Shown: in pieces, positions 53,418 through 64,000 of the stretch | How positions within the stretch are numbered: the first letter of the stretch is position 1 | How the letters are laid out: each line of letters begins with the position of its first letter | Assembly: GCF_026230105.1 (NCBI RefSeq) | Contig: NC_079479.1 | Location: forward strand, 18,983,734 to 19,047,733 | Direction: 5' to 3' | Length of the DNA stretch: 64,000 bases | DNA from: Diorhabda sublineata | Taxonomy: Eukaryota; Arthropoda; Insecta; Coleoptera; Chrysomelidae | Notes under the pieces: model-generated | Databases searched by the model: none | Told to the model about the DNA's origin: nothing | Seen by the model: only the letters and a program-made list of their open reading frames with translations | Translations under genes and position numbers: made by a program

Positions 53418-56400
53418 AAAATTTTCAATCAACCCAAAGTGGCAATCGACTTCAATGGGCTTCAATGGATGTAAATCGACGATATCTGACAAAGTCAGAT
53501 ACGAACTCACTCGAATATATAAGAAATGTTGAAATTCGACTTCAAATGAGGAAGATAGACTTTGAAAATTTCCAATCAACACAAAGTGACAATCGACTTC
53601 AATGGGCTTCAATGGATGTTAATCGACGATATCTGATAAAGTTAGATGCGAACTCATTTAAATATATAAGAAATGTTGAAAATCGACTTCAAATGAGGAA
53701 GATAGACTTTGAAAATTTTCAATCAACCCAAAGTGGCAATCGACTTCAATGGGCTTCAATGGATGTTAATCGACGATATCTGACAAAGTCAGATGCTAAC
53801 TCACTCGAATATATAAGAAATGTTGAAATTCGACTTCAAATGAGGAAGATAGACTTTGAAAATTTCCAATCAACACAAAGTGAAAATCGACTTCAATGGG
53901 CTTCAATGAATGTAAATCGACGATATCTGACAAAGTCAGATACACACTCATTCAATTATATAAGAAATGTTGAAAATCGACTTCAAATGAGGAAGATAGA
54001 CTTTGAAAATTTTCAATCAACCCAAAGTGGCAATCGACTTCAATGGGCTTCAATGGATGTAAATCGACGATATCTGACAAAGTCAGATGCGAACTCACTC
54101 GAATATATAAGAAATGTTGAAATTCGACTTCAAATGAGGAAGATAGACTTTGAAAATTTCCAATCAACACAAAGTGACAATCGACTTCAATGGGCTTCAA
54201 TGGATGTTAATCGACGATATCTGATAAAGTTAGATGCGAACTCATTTAAATATATAAGAAATGTTGAAAATCGACTTCAAATGAGGAAGATAGACTTTGA
54301 AAATTTTCAATCAACCCAAAGTGGCAATCGACTTCAATGGGCTTCGATGGATGTTAATCGACGATATCTGACAAAGTCAGATGCGAACTCACTCGAATAT
54401 ATAAGAAATGTTGAAATTCGACTTCAAATGAGGAAGATAGACTTTGAAAATTTCCAATCAACACAAAGTGACAATCGACTTCAATGGGCTTCAATGGATG
54501 TTAATCGACGATATCTGATAAAGTTAGATGAGAACTCATTTAAATATATAAGAAATGTTGAAAATCGACTTCAAATGAGGAAGATAGACTTTGAAAATTT
54601 TCAATAAACCCAAAGTGGCAATCGACTTCAATGGGCTTCAATGGATGTTAATCGACGATATCTGACAAAGTCAGATGCGAACTCACTCGAATATATAAGA
54701 AATGTTGGAATTCGACTTCAAATGAGGAAGATAGACTTTGAAAATTTCCAATCAACACAAAGTGACAATCGACTTCAATGGGCTTCAATGGATGTTAATC
54801 GACGATATCTGATAAAGTTAGATGCGAACTCATTTAAATATATAAGAAATGTTGAAAATCGACTTCAAATGAGGAAGATAGACTTTAAAATTTTCAATCA
54901 ACCCAAAGTGGCAATCGACTTCAATGGGCTTCAATGGATGTAAATCGACGATATCTGACCAAGTCAGATACGAACTCACTCGAATATATAAGAAATGTTG
55001 AAATTCGACTTCAAATGAGGAAGATAGACTTTGAAAATTTCCAATCAACACAAAGTGACAATCGACTTCAATGGGCTTCAATGGATGTTAATCGACGATA
55101 TCTGATAAAGTTAGATGCGAACTCATTTAAATATATAAGAAATGTTGAAAATCGACTTCAAATGAGGAAGATAGACTTTGAAAATTTTCAATCAACCCAA
55201 AGTGGCAATCGACTTCAATGGGCTTCAATGGATGTAAATCGACGATATCTGACAAAGTCAGATACGAACTCACTCGAATATATAAGAAATGTTGAAATTC
55301 GACTTCAAATGAGGAAGATAGACTTTGAAAATTTCCAATCAACACAAAGTGACAATCGACTTCAATGGGCTTCAATGGATGTTAATCGACGATATCTGAT
55401 AAAGTTAGATGCGAACTCATTTAAATATATAAGAAATGTTGAAAATCGACTTCAAATGAGGAAGATAGACTTTGAAAATTTTCAATCAACCCAAAGTGGC
55501 AATCGACTTCAATGGGCTTCAATGGATGTTAATCGACGATATCTGACAAAGTCAGATGCTAACTCACTCGAATATATAAGAAATGTTGAAATTCGACTTC
55601 AAATGAGGAAGATAGACTTTGAAAATTTCCAATCAACACAAAGTGACAATCGACTTCAATGGGCTTCAATGAATGTAAATCGACGATATCTGACAAAGTC
55701 AGATACACACTCATTCAATTATATAAGAAATGTTGAAAATCGACTTCAAATGAGGAAGATAGACTTTGAAAATTTTCAATCAACCCAAAGTGGCAATCGA
55801 CTTCAATGGGCTTCAATGGATGTAAATCGACGATATCTGACAAAGTCAGATGCGAACTCACTCGAATATATAAGAAATGTTGAAATTCGACTTCAAATGA
55901 GGAAGATAGACTTTGAAAATTTCCAATCAACACAAAGTGACAATCGACTTCAATGGGCTTCAATGGATGTTAATCGACGATATCTGATAAAGTTAGATGC
56001 GAACTCATTTAAATATATAAGAAATGTTGAAAATCGACTTCAAATGAGGAAGATAGACTTTGAAAATTTTCAATCAACCCAAAGTGGCAATCGACTTCAA
56101 TGGGCTTCGATGGATGTTAATCGACGATATCTGACAAAGTCAGATGCGAACTCACTCGAATATATAAGAAATGTTGAAATTCGACTTCAAATGAGGAAGA
56201 TAGACTTTGAAAATTTCCAATCAACACAAAGTGACAATCGACTTCAATGGGCTTCAATGGATGTTAATCGACGATATCTGATAAAGTTAGATGAGAACTC
56301 ATTTAAATATATGAGAAATGTTGAAAATCGACTTCAAATGAGGAAGATAGACTTTGAAAATTTTCAATAAACCCAAAGTGGCAATCGACTTCAATGGGCT

Positions 56401-59400
56401 TCAATGGATGTTAATCGACGATATCTGACAAAGTCAGATGCGAACTCACTCGAATATATAAGAAATGTTGGAATTCGACTTCAAATGAGGAAGATAGACT
56501 TTGAAAATTTCCAATCAACACAAAGTGACAATCGACTTCAATGGGCTTCAATGGATGTTAATCGACGATATCTGATAAAGTTAGATGCGAACTCATTTAA
56601 ATATATAAGAAATGTTGAAAATCGACTTCAAATGAGGAAGATAGACTTTAAAATTTTCAATCAACCCAAAGTGGCAATCGACTTCAATGGGCTTCAATGG
56701 ATGTAAATCGACGATATCTGACCAAGTCAGATACGAACTCACTCGAATATATAAGAAATGTTGAAATTCGACTTCAAATGAGGAAGATAGACTTTGAAAA
56801 TTTCCAATCAACACAAAGTGACAATCGACTTCAATGGGCTTCAATGGATGTTAATCGACGATATCTGATAAAGTTAGATGCGAACTCATTTAAATATATA
56901 AGAAATGTTGAAAATCGACTTCAAATGAGGAAGATAGACTTTGAAAATTTTCAATCAACCCAAAGTGGCAATCGACTTCAATGGGCTTCAATGGATGTTA
57001 ATCGACGATATCTGACAAAGTCAGATGCGAACTCACTCGAATATATAAGAAATGTTGAAATTCGACTTCAAATGAGGAAGATAGACTTTGAAAATTTCCA
57101 ATCAACACAAAGTGACAATCGACTTCAATGGGCTTCAATGAATGTAAATCGACGATATCTGACAAAGTCAGATACACACTCATTCAATTATATAAGAAAT
57201 GTTGAAAATCGACTTCAAATGAGGAATATAGACTTTGAAAATTTTCAATCAACCCAAAGTGGCAATCGACTTCAATGGGCTTCAATGGATGTAAATCGAC
57301 GATATCTGACAAAGTCAGATGCGAACTCACTCGAATATATAAGAAATGTTGAAATTCGACTTCAAATGAGGAAGATAGACTTTGAAAATTTTCAATCAAC
57401 CCAAAGTGGCAATCGACTTCAATGGGCTTCAATGGATGTTAATCGACGATATCTGACAAAGTCAGATGCGAACTCAATCGAATATATAAGAAATGTTGAA
57501 ATTCGACTTCAAATGAGGAAGATAGACTTTGAAAATTTCCAATCAACACAAAGTGACAATCGACTTCAATGGGCTTCAATGAATGTAAATCGACGATATC
57601 TGACAAAGTCAGATGCGAACTCACTCGAATATATAAGAAATGTTGAAATTCGACTTCAAATGAGGAAGATAGACTTTGAAAATTTCCAATCAACACAAAG
57701 TGACAATCGACTTCAATGGGCTTCAATGGATGTTAATCGACGATATCTGATAAAGTTAGATGCGAACTCATTTAAATATATAAGAAATGTTGAAAATCGA
57801 CTTCAAATGAGGAAGATAGACTTTGAAAATTTTCAATCAACCCAAAGTGGCAATCGACTTCAATGGGCTTCGATGGATGTTAATCGACGATATCTGACAA
57901 AGTCAGATGCGAACTCACTCGAATATATAAGAAATGTTGAAATTCGACTTCAAATGAGGAAGATAGACTTTGAAAATTTCCAATCAACACAAAGTGACAA
58001 TCGACTTCAATGGGCTTCAATGGATGTTAATCGACGATATCTGATAAAGTTAGATGAGAACTCATTTAAATATATAAGAAATGTTGAAAATCGACTTCAA
58101 ATGAGGAAGATAGACTTTGAAAATTTTCAATAAACCCAAAGTGGCAATCGACTTCAATGGGCTTCAATGGATGTTAATCGACGATATCTGACAAAGTCAG
58201 ATGCGAACTCACTCGAATATATAAGAAATGTTGGAATTCGACTTCAAATGAGGAAGATAGACTTTGAAAATTTCCAATCAAACAAAGTGACAATCGACTT
58301 CAATGGGCTTCAATGGATGTTAATCGACGATATCTGATAAAGTTAGATGCGAACTCATTTAAATATATAAGAAATGTTGAAAATCGACTTCAAATGAGGA
58401 AGATAGACTTTAAAATTTTCAATCAACCCAAAGTGGCAATCGACTTCAATGGGCTTCAATGGATGTAAATCGACGATATCTGACCAAGTCAGATACGAAC
58501 TCACTCGAATATATAAGAAATGTTGAAATTCGACTTCAAATGAGGAAGATAGACTTTGAAAATTTCCAATCAACACAAAGTGACAATCGACTTCAATGGG
58601 CTTCAATGGATGTTAATCGACGATATCTGATAAAGTTAGATGCGAACTCATTTAAATATATAAGAAATGTTTAAATTCGACTTCAAATGAGGAAGATAGA
58701 CTTTGAAAATTTCCAATCAACACAAAGTGACAATCGACTTCAATGGGCTTCAATGAATGTAAATCGACGATATCTGACAAAGTCAGATACACACTCATTC
58801 AATTATATAAGAAATGTTGAAAATCGACTTCAAATGAGGAAGATAGACTTTGAAAATTTTCAATCAACCCAAAGTGGCAATCGACTTCAATGGGCTTCAA
58901 TGGATGTGAATCGACGATATCTGACGAAGTCAGATGCGAACTCACTCGAATATATAAGAAATGTTGAAATTCGACTTCAAATGAGGAAGATAGACTTTGA
59001 AAATTTCCAATCAACACAAAGTGACAATCGACTTCAATGGGCTTCAATGGATGTTAATCGACGATATCTGATAAAGTTAGATGCGAACTCATTTAAATAT
59101 ATAAGAAATGTTGAAAATCGACTTCAAATGAGGAAGATAGACTTTGAAAATTTCCAATCAACACAAAGTGACAATCGACTTCAATGGGCTTCAATGGATG
59201 TTAATCGACGATATCTGACAAAGTCAGATGCGAACTCACTCGAATATATAAGAAATGTTGAAATTCGACTTCAAATGAGGAAGATAGACTTTGAAAATTT
59301 CCAATCAACACAAAGTGACAATCGACTTCAATGGGCTTCAATGGATGTTAATCGACGATATCTGATAAAGTTAGATGCGAACTCATTTAAATATATAAGA

Positions 59401-60335
59401 AATGTTGAAAATCGACTTCAAATGAGGAAGATAGACTTTGAAAATTTTCAATCAATACAAAGTGAGAATCGACTTCAATGGGCTTCAATGAATGTAAATC
59501 GACGATATCTGACAAAGTCAGATACAAACTCAGTCAAATATATAAGAAATGTTGAAAATCGACTTCAAATGAGGAAGATAGACTTTGAAAATTTCCAATC
59601 AACACAAAGTGACAATCGACTTCAATGGGCTTCAATGGATGTTAATCGACGATATCTGATAAAGTTAGATGCGAACTCATTTAAATATATAAGAAATGTT
59701 GAAAATCGACTTCAAATGAGGAAGATAGACTTTGAAAATTTTCAATCAACCCAAAGTGGCAATCGACTTCAATGGGCTTCAATGGATGTTAATCGACGAT
59801 ATCTGACAAAGTCAGATGCGAACTCACTCGAATATATAAGAAATGTTGAAAATCGACTTCAAATGAGGAAGATAGACTTTGAAAATTTCCAATCAACACA
59901 AAGTGACAATCGACTTCAATGGGCTTCAATGGATGTTAATCGACGATATCTGATAAAGTTAGATGCGAACTCATTTAAATATATAAGAAATGTTGAAAAT
60001 CGACTTCAAATGAGGAAGATAGACTTTGAAAATTTTCAATCAACCCAAAGTGGCAATCGACTTCAATGGGCTTCAATGGATGTTAATCGACGATATCTGA
60101 CAAAGTCAGATGCGAACTCACTCGAATATATAAGAAATGTTGAAATTCGACTTCAAATGAGGAAGATAGACTTTGAAAATTTCCAATCAACACAAAGTGA
60201 CAATCGACTTCAATGGGCTTCAATGGATGTTAATCGACGATATCTGATAAAGTTAGATGCGAACTCATTTAATATATAAGAAATGTTGAAAATCGACTTC
60301 AAATGAGGAAGATAGACTTTGAAAATTTTCAATAA
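53418..60335 (+). repeat. 12-mer HOR domain (1763 bp), with 10-mer and 15-mer variants
   Basis: Copies are marked by a 1-bp deletion, GACTTTAAAATTTTC for GACTTTGAAAATTTTC, at about 53417, 54886, 56649 and 58411 (spacings 1469, 1763 and 1762 bp). They are also marked by TTTCAATAAACCC stops ending at 54607, 56370, 58133 and 60335. Linked variants are GATGAGAACTC, GGGCTTCGATGG and CTGACCAAGTC. The copies have the same ends but not the same middles: copies starting at 54934 and 56697 are both 12 units but differ in class composition. Further 1-bp deletions lie near 58280 (AATCAAACAAAG) and 60270 (ATTTAATATAT). A GAA to TAA change near 58672 interrupts the frame. Confidence 0.87.
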
Positions 60336-60368
60336 ACCCAAAGTGGCAATCGACTTCAATGGGCTTCA

Positions 60369-62279
60369 ATGGATGTTAATCGACGATATCTGACAAAGTC
60401 AGATGCGAACTCACTCGAATATATAAGAAATGTTGGAATTCGACTTCAAATGAGGAAGATAGACTTTGAAAATTTTCAATCAATACAAAGTGAGAATCGA
60501 CTTCAATGGGCTTCAATGAATGTAAATCGACGATATCTGACAAAGTCAGATACAAACTCTGTCAAATATATAAGAAATGTTGAAAATCGACTTCAAATGA
60601 GGAAGATAGACTTTGAAAATTTTCAATCAACACAAAGTGAGAATCGACTTCAATGGGCTTCAATGAATGTAAATCGACGATATCTGACAAAGTCAGATAC
60701 ACACTCATTCAATTATATAAGAAATGTTGAAAATCGACTTCAAATGAGGAAGATAGACTTTGATAATTTTCAATCAACCCAAAGTGACAATCGACTTCAA
60801 TGGGCTTCAATGGATGTTAATCGACGATATCTGATAAATTTAGATGCGAACTCATTGAAATATATAAGAAATGTTGAGAATCGACTTCAAATGAGGAAGA
60901 TAGACTTTGAAAATTTTCAATCAACCCAAAGTGGCAATCGACTTCAATGGGTCTCAATGGATGTTAATCGACGATATCTGACAAAGTCAGATGCGAACTC
61001 ACTCGAATATATAAGAAATGTTGAAATTCGACTTCAAATGAGGAAGATAGTCTTTGAAAATTTCCAATCAACACAAAGTGACAATCGTCTTCAATGGGCT
61101 TCAATGGATGTTAATCGACGATATCTGATAAAGTTAGATGCGAACTCATTTAAATTTATAAGAAATGTTGAAAATCGACTTCAAATGAGGAAGATAGACT
61201 TTGAAAATTTTCAATCAACCCAAAGTGGCAATCGACTTCAATGGGCTTCAATGGATGTTAATCGACGATATTTGACAAAGTCAGATACACACTCATTCAA
61301 TTATATAAGAAATGTTGAAAATCGACTTCAAATGAGGAAGATAGACTTTTAAAATCTCCAATCAACACAAAGTGACAATCGACTTCAATGGGCTTCAATG
61401 GATGTTAATCGACGATATCTGACAAAGTCAGATGCGAACTCACTCGAATATATAAGAAATGTTGAAATTCGACTTCAAATGAGGAAGATAGACTTTGAAA
61501 ATTTCCAATCAACACAAAGTGACAATCGACTTCATTGGGCTTCAATGGATGTTAATCGACGATATCTGACAAAGTCAGATACAAACTCTGTCAAATATAT
61601 AAGAAATGTTAAAAATCGACTTCAAATGAGGAAGATAGACTTTGAAAATTTTCAATCAACACAAAGTGAGAATCGACTTCAATGGGCTTCAATGAATGTA
61701 AATCGACGATATCTGACAAAGTCAGATACACACTCATTCAATTATATAAGAAATGTTGAAAATCGACTTCAAATGAGGAAGATAGACTTTGAAAATTTTC
61801 AATCAACTCAAAGTGACAATCGACTTCAATGGGCTTCAATGGATGTTAATCGACGATATCTGATAAATTTAGATGCGAACTCATTGAAATATATAAGAAA
61901 TGTTGAAAATCGACTTCAAATGAGGAGGATAGACTTTGAAAATTTTCAATCAACCCAAAGTGGCAATCGACTTCAATGGGCTTCAATGGATGTTAATCGA
62001 CGATATCTGACAAAGTCAGATGCGAACTCACTCGAATATATAAGAAATGTTGAAATTCGACTTCAAATGAGGAAGATAGACTTTGAAAATTTCCAATCAA
62101 CAAAAAGTGACAATCGTCTTCAATGGGCTTCAATGGATGTTAATCGACGATATCTGATAAAGTTAGATGCGAACTCATTTAAATTTATAAGAAATGTTGA
62201 AAATCGACTTCAAATGAGGAAGATAGACTTTGAAAATTTTCAATCAACCCAAAGTGGCAATCGACTTCAATGGGCTTCA
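60369..62279 (+). repeat. 13-mer HOR, copy 1 (1911 bp)
   Basis: Thirteen units made of two related parts of 7 and 6 units with the same class order. Markers found nowhere else in the window are GATAAATTTAGATG, CTCATTGAAATAT, TTTAAATTTATAAG, AACTCTGTC and CTTTTAAAATCTCC (stop ending at 61352). Confidence 0.9.
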
Positions 62280-64000
62280 ATGGATGTTAATCGACGATAT
62301 CTGACAAAGTCAGATGCGAACTCACTCGAATATATAAGAAATGTTGGAATTCGACTTCAAATGAGGAAGATAGACTTTGAAAATTTTCAATCAATACAAA
62401 GTGAGAATCGACTTCAATGGGCTTCAATGAATGTAAATCGACGATATCTGACAAAGTCAGATACAAACTCTGTCAAATATATAAGAAATGTTGAAAATCG
62501 ACTTCAAATGAGGAAGATAGACTTTGAAAATTTTCAATCAACACAAAGTGAGAATCGACTTCAATGGGCTTCAATGAATGTAAATCGACGATATCTGACA
62601 AAGTCAGATACACACTCATTCAATTATATAAGAAATGTTGAAAATCGACTTCAAATGAGGAAGATAGACTTTGATAATTTTCAATCAACCCAAAGTGACA
62701 ATCGACTTCAATGGGCTTCAATGGATGTTAATCGACGATATCTGATAAATTTAGATGCGAACTCATTGAAATATATAAGAAATGTTGAGAATCGACTTCA
62801 AATGAGGAAGATAGACTTTGAAAATTTTCAATCAACCCAAAGTGGCAATCGACTTCAATGGGTCTCAATGGATGTTAATCGACGATATCTGACAAAGTCA
62901 GATGCGAACTCACTCGAATATATAAGAAATGTTGAAATTCGACTTCAAATGAGGAAGATAGTCTTTGAAAATTTCCAATCAACACAAAGTGACAATCGTC
63001 TTCAATGGGCTTCAATGGATGTTAATCGACGATATCTGATAAAGTTAGATGCGAACTCATTTAAATTTATAAGAAATGTTGAAAATCGACTTCAAATGAG
63101 GAAGATAGACTTTGAAAATTTTCAATCAACCCAAAGTGGCAATCGACTTCAATGGGCTTCAATGGATGTTAATCGACGATATTTGACAAAGTCAGATACA
63201 CACTCATTCAATTATATAAGAAATGTTGAAAATCGACTTCAAATGAGGAAGATAGACTTTTAAAATCTCCAATCAACACAAAGTGACAATCGACTTCAAT
63301 GGGCTTCAATGGATGTTAATCGACGATATCTGACAAAGTCAGATGCGAACTCACTCGAATATATAAGGAATGTTGAAATTCGACTTCAAATGAGGAAGAT
63401 AGACTTTGAAAATTTCCAATCAACACAAAGTGACAATCGACTTCATTGGGCTTCAATGGATGTTAATCGACGATATCTGACAAAGTCAGATACAAACTCT
63501 GTCAAATATATAAGAAATGTTAAAAATCGACTTCAAATGAGGAAGATAGACTTTGAAAATTTTCAATCAACACAAAGTGAGAATCGACTTCAATGGGCTT
63601 CAATGAATGTAAATCGACGATATCTGACAAAGTCAGATACACACTCATTCAATTATATAAGAAATGTTGAAAATCGACTTCAAATGAGGAAGATAGACTT
63701 TGAAAATTTTCAATCAACCCAAAGTGACAATCGACTTCAATGGGCTTCAATGGATGTTAATCGACGATATCTGATAAATTTAGATGCGAACTCATTGAAA
63801 TATATAAGAAATGTTGAAAATCGACTTCAAATGAGGAGGATAGACTTTGAAAATTTTCAATCAACCCAAAGTGGCAATCGACTTCAATGGGCTTCAATGG
63901 ATGTTAATCGACGATATCTGACAAAGTCAGATGCGAACTCACTCGAATATATAAGAAATGTTGAAATTCGACTTCAAATGAGGAAGATAGACTTTGAAAA
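62280..64000 (+). repeat. 13-mer HOR, copy 2 (partial, cut by the window end)
   Basis: Repeats 60369-62279 at exactly +1911 with the same markers (AACTCTGTC at 62466 and 63497, TATTTGACAAAG near 63179, CTTTTAAAATCTCC near 63256). Differences seen are ATAAGGAATG near 63365 against ATAAGAAATG in copy 1, and CAACCCAAAG near 63716 against CAACTCAAAG. It ends inside a unit that starts at 63876. Confidence 0.9.

Larger units (their letters stand above)
1..64000 (+). repeat. 147-bp satellite array, 435 complete units, head to tail
   Basis: Every stretch of the window is a variant of the same 147-bp unit, all in one orientation. Units start at AATCGACTTCAATGG (first at base 3, last partial one at 63876). 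The distance between these, corrected for 20 indels that I located, is exactly 435 x 147. A typical unit is about 35% G+C. No unique sequence or foreign insertion interrupts it, and the array runs off both window edges. Size, AT-richness and higher-order organisation fit a eukaryotic satellite of centromeric or pericentromeric type; this placement is inference. The satellite family and species are not recognised. Confidence 0.97.

Noticed and set aside
1..64000. CRISPR array
   Set aside because: Repeats are 147 bp and contiguous with no unique spacers; no cas-like genes are present.
1..64000. CENP-B box (17-bp motif containing TTCG and CGGG)
   Set aside because: TTCGAC occurs in units, but no CGGG follows at the required spacing, and CGGG is absent from the unit consensus.
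1..64000. Embedded transposon, retroelement, tRNA or rRNA gene
   Set aside because: The 147-bp phase is kept from base 3 to 63876 with only 1- and 10-bp indels, leaving no room for an insertion.

Overview
The whole window is one uninterrupted head-to-tail satellite DNA array. The repeat unit is 147 bp and AT-rich (52 of 147 bases are G or C in a typical unit). Taking AATCGACTTCAATGG as the unit start, units run from base 3 to base 63875: 435 complete units plus a 125-base partial unit. I found 20 small indels: six 10-bp deletions, thirteen 1-bp deletions and one 1-bp insertion. With these the phase arithmetic closes exactly, so no other net length change is present. All units point the same way. 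I see no unique DNA, transposon, RNA gene, CRISPR array or credible protein gene, and both window ends lie inside the array.

This is eukaryotic, and the size (147 bp, nucleosome-core length), AT-richness and multi-level higher-order repeat (HOR) structure resemble centromeric or pericentromeric satellites of plants or animals. I do not recognise the family and do not name a species. A centromeric role is inference.

Units fall into recurring classes, named here by what their open + frame would read in the variable box: A1 (S-LEY, also S-PEY and S-IEY), A2 (IKLDANSFKY), A3 (SFEYM), T1 (THSFNY) and T2 (TNSVKY). The basic HOR is the tetramer A1-A2-T2-T1 (588 bp), interspersed with A1-A2 dimers (294 bp). 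Larger HORs are built from these: 8-mer of 1166 bp (1.5-5.5 kb), 14-mer and 19-mer offsets (5.1-10.1 kb), 9/10/13-mer mosaics (11.9-24 kb), tetramer runs (27.3-29.0 kb), 9/10-mers (29-40.5 kb), a 24-mer of 3528 bp present twice (45.6-52.7 kb), a 12-mer of 1763 bp (53.4-60.3 kb) and a 13-mer of 1911 bp (60.4-64 kb). Diagnostic variants are confined to local domains, which is the mark of local homogenisation by unequal exchange and gene conversion.

Because 147 is 49 codons and one frame of the consensus lacks a stop, the array shows very long apparent reading frames (up to 1562 codons) on the + strand and shorter ones on the - strand. About 45 scattered stops and frameshifts, and mostly amino-acid-changing differences between classes, argue that these are by-products of the repeat, not genes. 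Each unit carries notable symmetry: an 8-bp-arm dyad (TATCTGAC/AAA/GTCAGATA), a 14-bp palindrome and a tandem 10-bp duplication.
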